Made by a program: the position numbers and the translations under genes. Below are positions 43,567 to 52,196 of a stretch of DNA of 64,000 nt, one piece after another. This stretch comes from Bacteroidaceae bacterium (GTDB taxonomy: Bacteria; Bacteroidota; Bacteroidia; Bacteroidales; Bacteroidaceae), in NCBI GenBank assembly GCA_030843315.1, contig JAUUPT010000001.1, positions 62,001 to 126,000 on the forward strand. Direction: 5' to 3'. The notes beneath the pieces were generated by a model, which was given only the letters and a program-made list of their open reading frames with translations, searched no databases and was not told where the DNA came from. The first letter of the stretch is position 1. Each line of letters begins with the position of its first letter.

Positions 43567-43597
43567 TGCATCATTAATGAAGAATCTCTTTCCTTTG
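43540..43597 (+). promoter_or_regulatory. Promoter of the SusC operon, with operator arm
   Basis: The arm ends at TTTG (43565-43568, -33), and TTCCTTTG at 43590-43597 fits -7 with a 21-base gap. The leader is about 130 bases. Confidence 0.7.
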
Positions 43598-43735
43598 CAG
43601 CGTCTCTAATTTATGAAGCAAATACTATGGAACGCATCCCCCCTGCCTACCTTATTATAAAGCAGCGATTGATGATGTACGACGCTTTTATACTTTAGAC
43701 TCTTTTGAATAAACCTATAATTAAATTTATGTACT

Positions 43736-46700
43736 ATGTGTAAAAAGGAACAATTGTTTTGGCTCACAAGTCGTAGCAAAATGTGGAGCATACCCTGTAT
43801 GGTTGCTTTCTCGCTCTTGCCAAGTACGTACAGTTTCGCCAGTGCGGGCAATCCTGCCACGGAAACTGTATTGACAGTAAATTCGGTTCAACAGCAACGT
43901 ACCGTAAAGGGTGTGGTTGTCGATGTTAATGGTGAGCCGGTAATTGGTGCTAATGTGAAAATGGTAGGAAGTACCACCGGTACTATTACCGACATCGACG
44001 GTGCATTTACGTTGAGTGTAAACGGAAATGCCACGATCGAAATCTCTTTCATCGGTTATGAAACCAAAAAGGTGACTGTTGGAGCGTCCAACACAGTTAA
44101 CGTTACCTTGAAGGAAGACTCTAAAGTGCTGGATGAGGTCGTGATTACCGGTTTCGGTATGTCTCAGAAGAAAGCTACATTGACCGGAGCTGTATCTTCG
44201 ATAAACTCGGATGAAATTGCCCGTTCTTCGGCTACCACTGCCGGCGGTGCATTGGTTGGTAAGATTGCCGGTGTAAATACTCGTCAGCAGGACGGACGTC
44301 CGGGTGCTGAAACTGCTCTGCAAATCCGTAACATGGGTGCCCCCTTGTTTGTTATTGATGGTATTATTTCAGATTCAGGACAGTTCAGCCAAATGGACTT
44401 TAACGATATTGAGTCTATCTCTGTGTTGAAAGATGCTTCGGCAGCCTTGTACGGTGTACGTGCTGCTAATGGTGTTGTAGTTATCACCACTAAGAAAGGA
44501 AAGCGTAATACAAAGAATACGGTATCAGTTAATGCCTACTACGGCTGGCAGAAGAATGCAAAATTTGTAAGCCCTGCCAAGGCAAAAGACTATGTCCATG
44601 CCTACACAATGGCAGAAACATTCTCCGGACGTACCGGCGGCGACCGTCGTTATAATAAGGAAGAATATGATAAGTGGATGGCAGGTGCCGAACCTAAATA
44701 TCAAGGTTGGGATTGGGAAGACTACATTTGGGTAACAGGTCCTCAATATTATCTCAATACAAACTTCTCAGGAGGTACGGATAAGGCTAATTATTATGTT
44801 GCAGTATCTCACATCAACCAGGATGCAACTATTCGCAACTATGGTGGTTTCCGTCGTACCAATGTTCAGATGAACCTTGAGATGAATGTAAACGACCGCT
44901 TTAAAGTAGGTGCAAACATGAATGGTCGTATTGAAGACCGTCGCCACCCTGGTGTTCCGGGCGGTGATGATACTTGGTTACCTCGTTTCGCCACGATGAA
45001 GAATCAGCCTACCAAGCGTCCTTTTGCAAATGATAATCCTAAGTATCCGCAATTGGTATCAGACCAGAAAGAAACGAACTTTGGTCTTTTGAATTACAAT
45101 ACTTCCGGTAAAGTATCAGATGTATGGCGTGTAATCCAGATGAATGCTAATGCTGAATATGAAATACTGAAAGGCTTGAAGTTCAAGGGTATGATGGGTT
45201 ACTACTATGCATACAATGAACTGGATAATCAGGAATTCACCTTCGACTTGTATGGTTATAATGAGCAGACCGATGAATATTATGTTACTGACCGTATGAC
45301 AAACCCATACCGTGAACGTAATCGTGAGAAAGTAGAAGATCAGTTTTCTAACTTCCAGTTGAATTTCGACCGTAAGTTTGGTGATCATGCTATTGTGGCT
45401 GTAGCCGGTTTTGAGGCAAGTCAGCGCAAGCGTCCCAGAACATGGATTCATTCAACTCCGGTTTCTAATGGTATGGACTTGATTCGTATCAAAGAAATTC
45501 AAGAATTTACAGATGAAGGCGATAGAACAGAAGCTCGTATGGGTTGGCTGGGCCGTCTTAATTATAGCTATGCTGATAGATATCTGGTGGAATTGATTGG
45601 ACGCTGGGATGGTTCATGGAAGTTTAGACCGGGACACCGTTGGGGCTTTTTCCCTTCTGCATCTTTGGGATGGCGCGTATCTGAGGAAAGTTTCTGGAAA
45701 GAAAGTAAAGTGGGTGAGATTGTAACTAACTTCAAGTTGCGTGGTTCTTATGGTGAAGTGGGTGATGATAATGATAAGGCGTTGACCGACAACTATAGTC
45801 CGTTTGACTATTTGCCCGGATATAAGTACAACGATGGTGGTGCCGTATTGGATGGCAACTGGGTTGCAGGTACTTCAACACGTGGTCTGCCTAACCAGAC
45901 TCTGTCTTGGATGACTGCAAAGATACTTGATATCGGTTTCGACTTAGGTTTCTTGAATAACCGCTTGAATGTACAGTTCGACTACTTCCGCCGTGTTCGT
46001 GAAGGTATTCCCGAATCTCGTTATGATGTATTGATTCCGAATGAAGTAGGTTTCAGTTTGCCGAAGGAGAATTTGAAATCAGATATGAACAAAGGTTTCG
46101 ATGCTTCTATCACTTGGACGGATCATATCAATGACTTTAACTATAGTGTAGGAGGTAATATTACTTATTCACGTTTCTGGGACTGGGAACAATACAAACC
46201 GCGTTTCAGCAACTCATGGGATGAATACCGCAATAGCATCTGGCATCGTGTAGGTTATGTAAACTGGGGTTATGAAGCCGTAGGCCGATTCACCAGCTGG
46301 GAAGAGATTGCCAACTATGGAATTGATACTGATAGAAAAGGTAACCGTACGGTTGTTCCGGGCGATATCAAATATAAAGATCAGAACAAAGACGGTGTAA
46401 TCAACTATCTGGACGAACGTCCTATTGGTTATCGTGTGGATAGTACGCCGACTATAAACTTCGGTATTAATCTGTCAGCTTCATGGAAAGGCTTTGATTT
46501 GGCTATGGACTGGACCGGTTCAGGTATGACGTCATGGAATCAATGCTATGAAACGGCTCGCCCGTTCCAGAATGATGGTAACAGTCCCGATGAAGTATTG
46601 AAGGATGCATGGCACATCTCTGATATTTGGAATGCAGACAGCGAAATAATTCCGGGTAAATATCCGATGATTCGTTTGAATACAGACGAAACCAGTGCTT

Positions 46701-46948
46701 ATGACAAGAGTTCTTATTGGTTGCACAATGTAACTTACGTGAAGTTGCGTAATCTGGAATTTGGTTATACATTGCCTAAGTTGTGGTTGCGTAATACGGG
46801 TGTCGGCAGTGTGCGTCTGTTCTTCTCCGGTACGAACTTGCTGACTATTTCCAACCTGTCCGTCATGGACCCCGAATGTGCATCTGATAACGGTTTGGAT
46901 TATCCGCCGATGCGAGTGTTTAACTTTGGTGTAAACCTTAAATTTTAA
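43736..46948 (+). CDS. SusC/RagA-family TonB-dependent outer-membrane transporter
   Basis: The 1070-residue receptor imports oligosaccharides across the outer membrane with TonB energy. A signal region (MVAFSLLPSTYSFASA) is followed by a carboxypeptidase-D-like domain (TVKGVVVDVNGEPVIGANV), a plug (VLDEVVITGFGMSQKKATLTGAV, then SISVLKDASAALYGVRAANGVVVITTKKG), and a 22-strand barrel ending in RVFNFGVNLKF. It forms a lidded transporter with the SusD-like lipoprotein in the next gene. The codon choice is A/T-ending and unlike the flanking glycosidases, as in strongly expressed transporters. Transcription is likely driven by the HTCS-responsive promoter at 43565-43597. Confidence 0.95.
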   Translation: MCKKEQLFWLTSRSKMWSIPCMVAFSLLPSTYSFASAGNPATETVLTVNSVQQQRTVKGVVVDVNGEPVIGANVKMVGSTTGTITDIDGAFTLSVNGNATIEISFIGYETKKVTVGASNTVNVTLKEDSKVLDEVVITGFGMSQKKATLTGAVSSINSDEIARSSATTAGGALVGKIAGVNTRQQDGRPGAETALQIRNMGAPLFVIDGIISDSGQFSQMDFNDIESISVLKDASAALYGVRAANGVVVITTKKGKRNTKNTVSVNAYYGWQKNAKFVSPAKAKDYVHAYTMAETFSGRTGGDRRYNKEEYDKWMAGAEPKYQGWDWEDYIWVTGPQYYLNTNFSGGTDKANYYVAVSHINQDATIRNYGGFRRTNVQMNLEMNVNDRFKVGANMNGRIEDRRHPGVPGGDDTWLPRFATMKNQPTKRPFANDNPKYPQLVSDQKETNFGLLNYNTSGKVSDVWRVIQMNANAEYEILKGLKFKGMMGYYYAYNELDNQEFTFDLYGYNEQTDEYYVTDRMTNPYRERNREKVEDQFSNFQLNFDRKFGDHAIVAVAGFEASQRKRPRTWIHSTPVSNGMDLIRIKEIQEFTDEGDRTEARMGWLGRLNYSYADRYLVELIGRWDGSWKFRPGHRWGFFPSASLGWRVSEESFWKESKVGEIVTNFKLRGSYGEVGDDNDKALTDNYSPFDYLPGYKYNDGGAVLDGNWVAGTSTRGLPNQTLSWMTAKILDIGFDLGFLNNRLNVQFDYFRRVREGIPESRYDVLIPNEVGFSLPKENLKSDMNKGFDASITWTDHINDFNYSVGGNITYSRFWDWEQYKPRFSNSWDEYRNSIWHRVGYVNWGYEAVGRFTSWEEIANYGIDTDRKGNRTVVPGDIKYKDQNKDGVINYLDERPIGYRVDSTPTINFGINLSASWKGFDLAMDWTGSGMTSWNQCYETARPFQNDGNSPDEVLKDAWHISDIWNADSEIIPGKYPMIRLNTDETSAYDKSSYWLHNVTYVKLRNLEFGYTLPKLWLRNTGVGSVRLFFSGTNLLTISNLSVMDPECASDNGLDYPPMRVFNFGVNLKF

Positions 46949-46955
46949 GTAAACA

Positions 46956-48824
46956 ATGAGAAAGAGATATTTATTTGCAGCAATGGCTGCTGCGATGTTT
47001 GCGTTCAGCAGCTGTGAAGGTTTCCTGGATAGAAAGCCGGATACATTGTTAACTCAGGACCAGACTTTCGGAGACCCGGTTTTGGTGAAATCTGTATTGG
47101 CTAACTTCTATGGCCGCATCACTTTCGGACAACGTATTGACAACGGAGACGAATGGGCGATGCTGGATGAAGTGATTACTTATGATAACAATGACAGTGA
47201 GTTCAACGTAGACCGTAATAAATGGCGCCCGTACGACTATACTTTGGTGCACGATTTGAATCAGTTCTTGCAAGGTATCCAGGACTCTAAAGCGGTAGAT
47301 GAGGAAACTAAAATAGCCTATATAGGCGAAGTTCGTTATATCCGCGCATGGCTGTACTTCTGTATGGGACGTGGCTTGGGTGGTGTGCCTATTGTAGGCG
47401 ACCAAATTTTCAACTACACTCCCGGTATGGATATTACAACTCTGCAGGTACCCCGTTCCACAGAAGAGGAATTGTATGATTACGTCATCTCTGAGTGTCG
47501 GGAGGCTGCAAAGCTGTTGACTAAGAGTACTAATAAGAACTCGGCACGTGCCAACTATTGGGTAGCTAAGGCATTGGAAGCCCGTGCTGCTATCACAGCC
47601 GCTTCATTGGCAACTTACAATACGACGGCTGCTCATCCGCAGTTGCGTACTACCGGTGGTGAAGTCGGCATTCCAGCTTCAAGGGCAAAGGATTATTATG
47701 AAACAGCATTGGCTGCATCCAAGGACATTATTGAGAATGGACCTTACAAGTTGATGAAGGCTTCTGATAATACGCCGAAGGCATACGCTGATAACTTCTA
47801 TAAAGCCGTTTGTCAGAAAGACGGTAACACGGAAGTAATCTGGTGCCGCGACTATGTATCTCCCGGACAAACACATGGATTCACTACGAATAATCTACCG
47901 AAGAGCATTGAGCAAGATACCGGTAGTGACCGCTTGTCTGTATTGCTGAATCTGGTAGAGGCATTCGAACCGATCAATGCAACAGAAGACCAAAAGGGTA
48001 CGTCTGTACCATTTGAAGTAGGTACACCAAGCAATCCGAAGTTCTTCGAGAACACTACTGACTTATTTATGGAACGCGATCCCCGCTTGATGGGTTCTAT
48101 TATTGTTCCGGGTGCTACTTTCGACAGTAAGGTGATTGAATTGCAAGCCGGCCAGTTGAGAAAAGAAGGTGGTGCATGGACAGAATTGACAGCAGACCGT
48201 AACTCTCATGACTCGGAAGGTCGTCTGATTACAGCCAATAACGGTCCTTTCGGCGGTAACCAACGTGAGATTAACCGTACCGGTTTCTATATTCGCAAAT
48301 ATTTGGATGCTACTCCATCAGCCGGTACTATCGGTCGTGGCTCTGAGATGTGGAATGTATATTTCCGCATAGCTGAGGCTTATTTGATAGCAGCAGAAGC
48401 AAGCTGGGAATTGTCTCGCAACGATGGTGATACAGAAGCTCTGAAGTACATCAACGAAGTTCGTAGCCGTGCCGGTATTCAACCGTTGAATACGATAGAC
48501 CACAAGAAGATCATGCACGAGTACGAAGTTGAGTTTGCATTCGAAGGCCATCGCTGGTGGAACCTGAAACGCTGGATGGAAGCAAGCAACATCTGGACAG
48601 GCGAACAGACCGTACGCAGTTCACAACGCTTGGGTTTGTGGCCTTACAGAGTAGTAGCTCCGGGTGATGCGAACGATGGCAAATGGGTTTTCATTGAGAA
48701 GAATATGCAAGACTTAGGTTTGTGGCGTCGTCCGTTGAAGCTTACTGATGCACAGTATTATTCGGAAATAGATAACGGCTGGATTAACAATAATCCTAAG
48801 TTAGTGAAGAATCCATATCAATAA
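46956..48824 (+). CDS. SusD/RagB-family surface glycan-binding lipoprotein
   Basis: The 622-residue lipoprotein (lipobox FAFSSC, Cys20) caps the SusC transporter and delivers mannan-derived oligosaccharides. The SusD signature is present at both ends: LDRKPDTLLTQDQTFGDP and the C-terminal FAFEGHRWWNLKRW. The TPR-like helices lie between (RYIRAWLYFCMGRGL, TEEELYDYVISECREAAKLL). It is seven bases after SusC. The glycan-binding residues cannot be identified without a model. Confidence 0.95.
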   Translation: MRKRYLFAAMAAAMFAFSSCEGFLDRKPDTLLTQDQTFGDPVLVKSVLANFYGRITFGQRIDNGDEWAMLDEVITYDNNDSEFNVDRNKWRPYDYTLVHDLNQFLQGIQDSKAVDEETKIAYIGEVRYIRAWLYFCMGRGLGGVPIVGDQIFNYTPGMDITTLQVPRSTEEELYDYVISECREAAKLLTKSTNKNSARANYWVAKALEARAAITAASLATYNTTAAHPQLRTTGGEVGIPASRAKDYYETALAASKDIIENGPYKLMKASDNTPKAYADNFYKAVCQKDGNTEVIWCRDYVSPGQTHGFTTNNLPKSIEQDTGSDRLSVLLNLVEAFEPINATEDQKGTSVPFEVGTPSNPKFFENTTDLFMERDPRLMGSIIVPGATFDSKVIELQAGQLRKEGGAWTELTADRNSHDSEGRLITANNGPFGGNQREINRTGFYIRKYLDATPSAGTIGRGSEMWNVYFRIAEAYLIAAEASWELSRNDGDTEALKYINEVRSRAGIQPLNTIDHKKIMHEYEVEFAFEGHRWWNLKRWMEASNIWTGEQTVRSSQRLGLWPYRVVAPGDANDGKWVFIEKNMQDLGLWRRPLKLTDAQYYSEIDNGWINNNPKLVKNPYQ

Positions 48825-48837
48825 TCGAAAGGAGATA

Positions 48838-49551
48838 ATGAATATGAAAACAATATCTAAAATCTTATCAACCATTATATTGTCTGCTCTGATATTGACG
48901 AGCTGTACAAAAGATAATTATGACGCACCGACCTCTATGATATCAGGACGTGTTGTCTATCAGGGGGAACCTCTGCAATTGCGCGGTAATGAAGCTGTGA
49001 GATTACAGTTGTACCAGCGTGGATATGAGAAACACGACCCCGTGGAAGTATTTGTTAATCAGAATGGCGAATTCTCAATTTGCATTTTTGATGGACAATA
49101 TCAGTTGATTACGAAAGCCGGCAACGGCCCTTGGTCATCTGCCGGACGTGATACAATCGAAGTTAGCTTGAAAGGACATGCTACGCAGGATGTAGAGGTT
49201 ATGCCTTATTATCTGGTAGACAATGCCCAAATGACTCTGAACGGCAATAAGATTGATGCTTCGTTCACTGTAAACAAAATAGCAGGTACAGGTATCGACC
49301 GCGTATTTATTATGCTGGGAACCACTCAGTTCCTCAGTGACGGTGAACATAACGTAGATCGTTATGACGAAACTGACAACTTGGGAGAATTTGATGAAAC
49401 CGGTAAAGTCTATACTTTTGCTTCAAGAGATTACACCGATAATCAAATGTTCCAAACTGCTCTGAAGAGAGGAACTTTGTTCGGTCGTATCTGCTTGTGG
49501 CCGCAAGGATCAGACCAGGGTATCTACTCTAAGGTATTCCGTTTGAAGTAA
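48838..49551 (+). CDS. DUF3823 lipoprotein, PUL accessory
   Basis: The 237-residue lipoprotein (signal ending LILTSC) starts with an Ig-like/carboxypeptidase-D-like sandwich, DNYDAPTSMISGRVVYQGEPL. This is the DUF3823 pattern found directly after many SusC/SusD pairs, where the SusE/F position would be. It is probably a cell-surface glycan-binding or scaffolding protein, with function inferred from position. The gene is 13 bases after SusD. A purine-rich AAAGGAG precedes the ATG at 48838; a second in-frame ATG at 48844 is possible. Confidence 0.75.
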   Translation: MNMKTISKILSTIILSALILTSCTKDNYDAPTSMISGRVVYQGEPLQLRGNEAVRLQLYQRGYEKHDPVEVFVNQNGEFSICIFDGQYQLITKAGNGPWSSAGRDTIEVSLKGHATQDVEVMPYYLVDNAQMTLNGNKIDASFTVNKIAGTGIDRVFIMLGTTQFLSDGEHNVDRYDETDNLGEFDETGKVYTFASRDYTDNQMFQTALKRGTLFGRICLWPQGSDQGIYSKVFRLK

Positions 49552-49574
49552 ATAATTTAGCATTTGAAAGGGAA

Positions 49575-49612
49575 AAGGGTATCGGCTTTTCCGGTACCCT
49601 TCCTTTATTTAT
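49575..49612 (+). terminator. Hairpin after the SusCD-DUF3823 operon
   Basis: AAGGGTATCGG pairs with CCGGTACCCTT (one wobble) around CTTTT, followed by CCTTTATTTATT. It may be a partial terminator that lets some transcription into the downstream genes. Confidence 0.6.
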
Positions 49613-49633
49613 TAACCATTAATCCTTATTATC

Positions 49634-50077
49634 ATGAACAAGAAAATTATCATTGCAATGTTGGCATTTGTATTCGTAGGGATGACAAATGTAATGGCTG
49701 GGACATCGAAAGATGAGAAAGCAGAAGTATCATCAGTTAGCGGTCTTGATAAAGCTGCATATAGTGGCTATCAGTTAGTTTTAACTACTCAAGGAGGAAT
49801 GGGGGTCATTGAGTCTGTTGAATTGATAGACAGCGGTAGTAAGACAATTAGAGTTACGACAAGTCATTATAATACTTCTGTAAGAATTGATCATATGGTG
49901 AGCGGTAGTGGGTCTGCTTATTCTGAACTCTTCAATACAGCAAATAGTAAAACTTTTGAGTTCCAAGCTCGGACTGAAAACTTTGTAATAGGAGCTAATT
50001 ATAATGGTGATAGTAGTAGTAGCAGTACAGTACAGTATGAAACTCGTTATTATAATTTAGTGTGGAGATCATACTAA
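49634..50077 (+). CDS. Small secreted protein, function unknown
   Basis: The 147-residue protein has a signal peptide (IIIAMLAFVFVGMTNVMA). The mature part is rich in Ser, Thr, Tyr and beta-branched residues, with no Cys (SKTIRVTTSHYNTSVRID, SSSSSTVQYETRYYNLVW), so it looks like a small beta-sandwich or barrel, possibly glycan-binding. I recognise no family. It is more AT-rich than the surrounding glycosidases and sits between two terminator-like hairpins in the middle of the locus. A role in substrate capture or surface attachment is inference from position only. Confidence 0.6.
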   Translation: MNKKIIIAMLAFVFVGMTNVMAGTSKDEKAEVSSVSGLDKAAYSGYQLVLTTQGGMGVIESVELIDSGSKTIRVTTSHYNTSVRIDHMVSGSGSAYSELFNTANSKTFEFQARTENFVIGANYNGDSSSSSTVQYETRYYNLVWRSY

Positions 50078-50084
50078 AAAAGGG

Positions 50085-50128
50085 GTTCCCCTTTCTTATT
50101 TATATTTTTAAGTGAGGGGAACTTTTAT
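50085..50128 (+). terminator. Terminator after the small secreted protein
   Basis: GTTCCCCT (50085-50092) pairs with AGGGGAAC (50115-50122), followed by TTTTAT. Confidence 0.6.
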
Positions 50129-50167
50129 ATGCTACTAAAGTATCTATCCTCTTTTAATACTTCTACC

Positions 50168-52147
50168 ATGAACAAGTTGTTATTATCCATTGCTCTCTTC
50201 TTCTGCATTTCTGCCACTGCGCAGCAATACTCCAACCCTGTCGTCAACTACAGCCTGCCGGACCCTACCGTTATCAAGGCGGATGATGGCTATTACTATC
50301 TCTATGCGACAGAGAATATAAGAAATCTTCCGATTCATCGTTCTAAGGATTTAGTGAACTGGACGATGGTCGGCACTGCTTTTACGAATGAAACCCGTCC
50401 CACCTTTGAGCCTAAAGGAAATCTGTGGGCTCCCGATATAAATAAAATAGGTAATAAATATATAATGTATTATTCTATGTCCGTTTGGGGAGGGGAATGG
50501 ACTTGTGGCATCGGCGTGGCCGAAGCCGATAAACCGGAAGGACCTTTCACGGATAAAGGGAAACTGTTCCGGAGTAATGAAATAGGTATTCAAAATTGTA
50601 TCGACCCTTTCTACATAGAAGACGGTGGTAAGAAGTATTTGTTCTGGGGGAGTTTCCACGGAATATACGGCGCCGAACTGACCGATGACGGGTTGGCGTT
50701 GAAGAAAGACAGCCGCCCGGTGCAGGTAGCCGGTGATGCTTATGAGGGTACGTACATACATAAACGCGACGGGTATTACTACCTGTTCGCTTCCGTCGGC
50801 CGCTGTTGTGAAGGATTGAACAGCACTTATACGACGGTTGTCGGCAGATCGAAGAACCTGTTCGGTCCCTATGTGGACAAGAAAGGAAAGCCGATGATGG
50901 AGAATCATCACGAAATATTGATTCAGAAGAACGAAGCATTTGTAGGAACAGGACACAACTCCGAGATTGTGACCGATGACGCAGGAAACGATTGGATGTT
51001 CTATCATGCCGTGAGCGTTGCCAATCCCGAAGGAAGAGTCCTGATGCTCGACCGCATCGACTGGCAGAAGGGATGGCCCAGCGTGGTAGGAGGTACCCCG
51101 TCACTGAAAGCAGATGCCCCGTCCATCGCAAAGGAAGAGGCTACTGCCGCCCTCGATGCTTTCAACGCAGCCTTTTATAATCCGGAAATGAAGTTGTATG
51201 CCATCTCCTCGGATATGAAAGGCCGTGCCGCTATATGGGTACAGGCCATCTACTGGGATATGGTGATGAATGCATACAAGCGTACCAAGTCTCCCGAATA
51301 CCGCCGGCTGATGGAAGATATTTATCAGGGCGGATACGAACAGTACGATAAATACAACTGGGACAATAAAATAGAATGGTTCATCTACGACGATATGATG
51401 TGGTGGATTATCTCGCTGGCACGTGCCTACGAGATTACCGGCGAACCGAAATACCTCGCCCATGCTTCTTCCGGCTTCTATCATGTCTGGAAAGAATCGT
51501 ACGACAAGGAACGGGGAGGAATGTGGTGGAACTTCAAGCACGACGGCAAGATGTCCTGCATCAATTATCCCACGGTAGTAGGTGCCATGACGCTTTATAA
51601 CATCACTCATGACCCGGATTATCTGGAAAAGGCAAAAGAAATCTATGCCTGGTCGCTGAATGTTTTCTTCGACAAGAAGGATGGACGCGTGGCGGACAAT
51701 ATGCACTATCACTTCCAACGGCAGAACAGCATGGACATCGACTGGACAACACAGCTTTATAACCAGGCTACCTTTATCGGTTCAGCCGTGATGCTTTATA
51801 AAGCAACGGGTGAAGAGTCTTATCTGAAGGAAGCCATTCTGGCTGCCGACCATGTACGCAATGAGATGTGCGATGCCGACGGCCTGCTGCCTTTTAAGAA
51901 CGGAATAGAGCAGGGAATCTACGCAGCCATCTTTGCACAATACATCATACGCCTGATAGAAGACGGAAACCAACCTCAGTATATGGAGTGGCTGCGCCAT
52001 AACATCGATACTGCCTGGCAGCACCGTGACCGGAAACGCAACCTGACATTCAAGAATGCCGCCGTGCCCTGTCCCGACGGAGTGATGGAGAGTTATGATG
52101 CAAGCGGATGCCCGGCGTTGATGCAGGTGGTTTCTCCTTTGAAATAG
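50168..52147 (+). CDS. GH43-GH76 two-domain glycosidase, secreted
   Basis: The signal peptide (LLSIALFFCISATA) is followed by two catalytic domains in 659 residues. The N-terminal five-bladed propeller (about 20-310) has the full GH43 triad: Asp32 in LPDPTVI, Asp146 in NCIDPFYI, and Glu193 in AYEGTYI. The C-terminal (alpha/alpha)6 barrel (about 330-659) has the GH76 paired aspartates Asp408-Asp409 in YDDMMWWI. One protein could therefore trim furanose or pyranose side chains and cut the alpha-1,6-mannan backbone. The start at 50168 is chosen because the signal begins there; an in-frame ATG at 50129 is just after the terminator. It follows the small secreted protein and precedes the DUF4965 gene. 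Confidence 0.87.
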   Translation: MNKLLLSIALFFCISATAQQYSNPVVNYSLPDPTVIKADDGYYYLYATENIRNLPIHRSKDLVNWTMVGTAFTNETRPTFEPKGNLWAPDINKIGNKYIMYYSMSVWGGEWTCGIGVAEADKPEGPFTDKGKLFRSNEIGIQNCIDPFYIEDGGKKYLFWGSFHGIYGAELTDDGLALKKDSRPVQVAGDAYEGTYIHKRDGYYYLFASVGRCCEGLNSTYTTVVGRSKNLFGPYVDKKGKPMMENHHEILIQKNEAFVGTGHNSEIVTDDAGNDWMFYHAVSVANPEGRVLMLDRIDWQKGWPSVVGGTPSLKADAPSIAKEEATAALDAFNAAFYNPEMKLYAISSDMKGRAAIWVQAIYWDMVMNAYKRTKSPEYRRLMEDIYQGGYEQYDKYNWDNKIEWFIYDDMMWWIISLARAYEITGEPKYLAHASSGFYHVWKESYDKERGGMWWNFKHDGKMSCINYPTVVGAMTLYNITHDPDYLEKAKEIYAWSLNVFFDKKDGRVADNMHYHFQRQNSMDIDWTTQLYNQATFIGSAVMLYKATGEESYLKEAILAADHVRNEMCDADGLLPFKNGIEQGIYAAIFAQYIIRLIEDGNQPQYMEWLRHNIDTAWQHRDRKRNLTFKNAAVPCPDGVMESYDASGCPALMQVVSPLK

Positions 52148-52196
52148 TAATATACAAAAGATATTAATTATAAATATAAATGTAACCTTTGAGATT

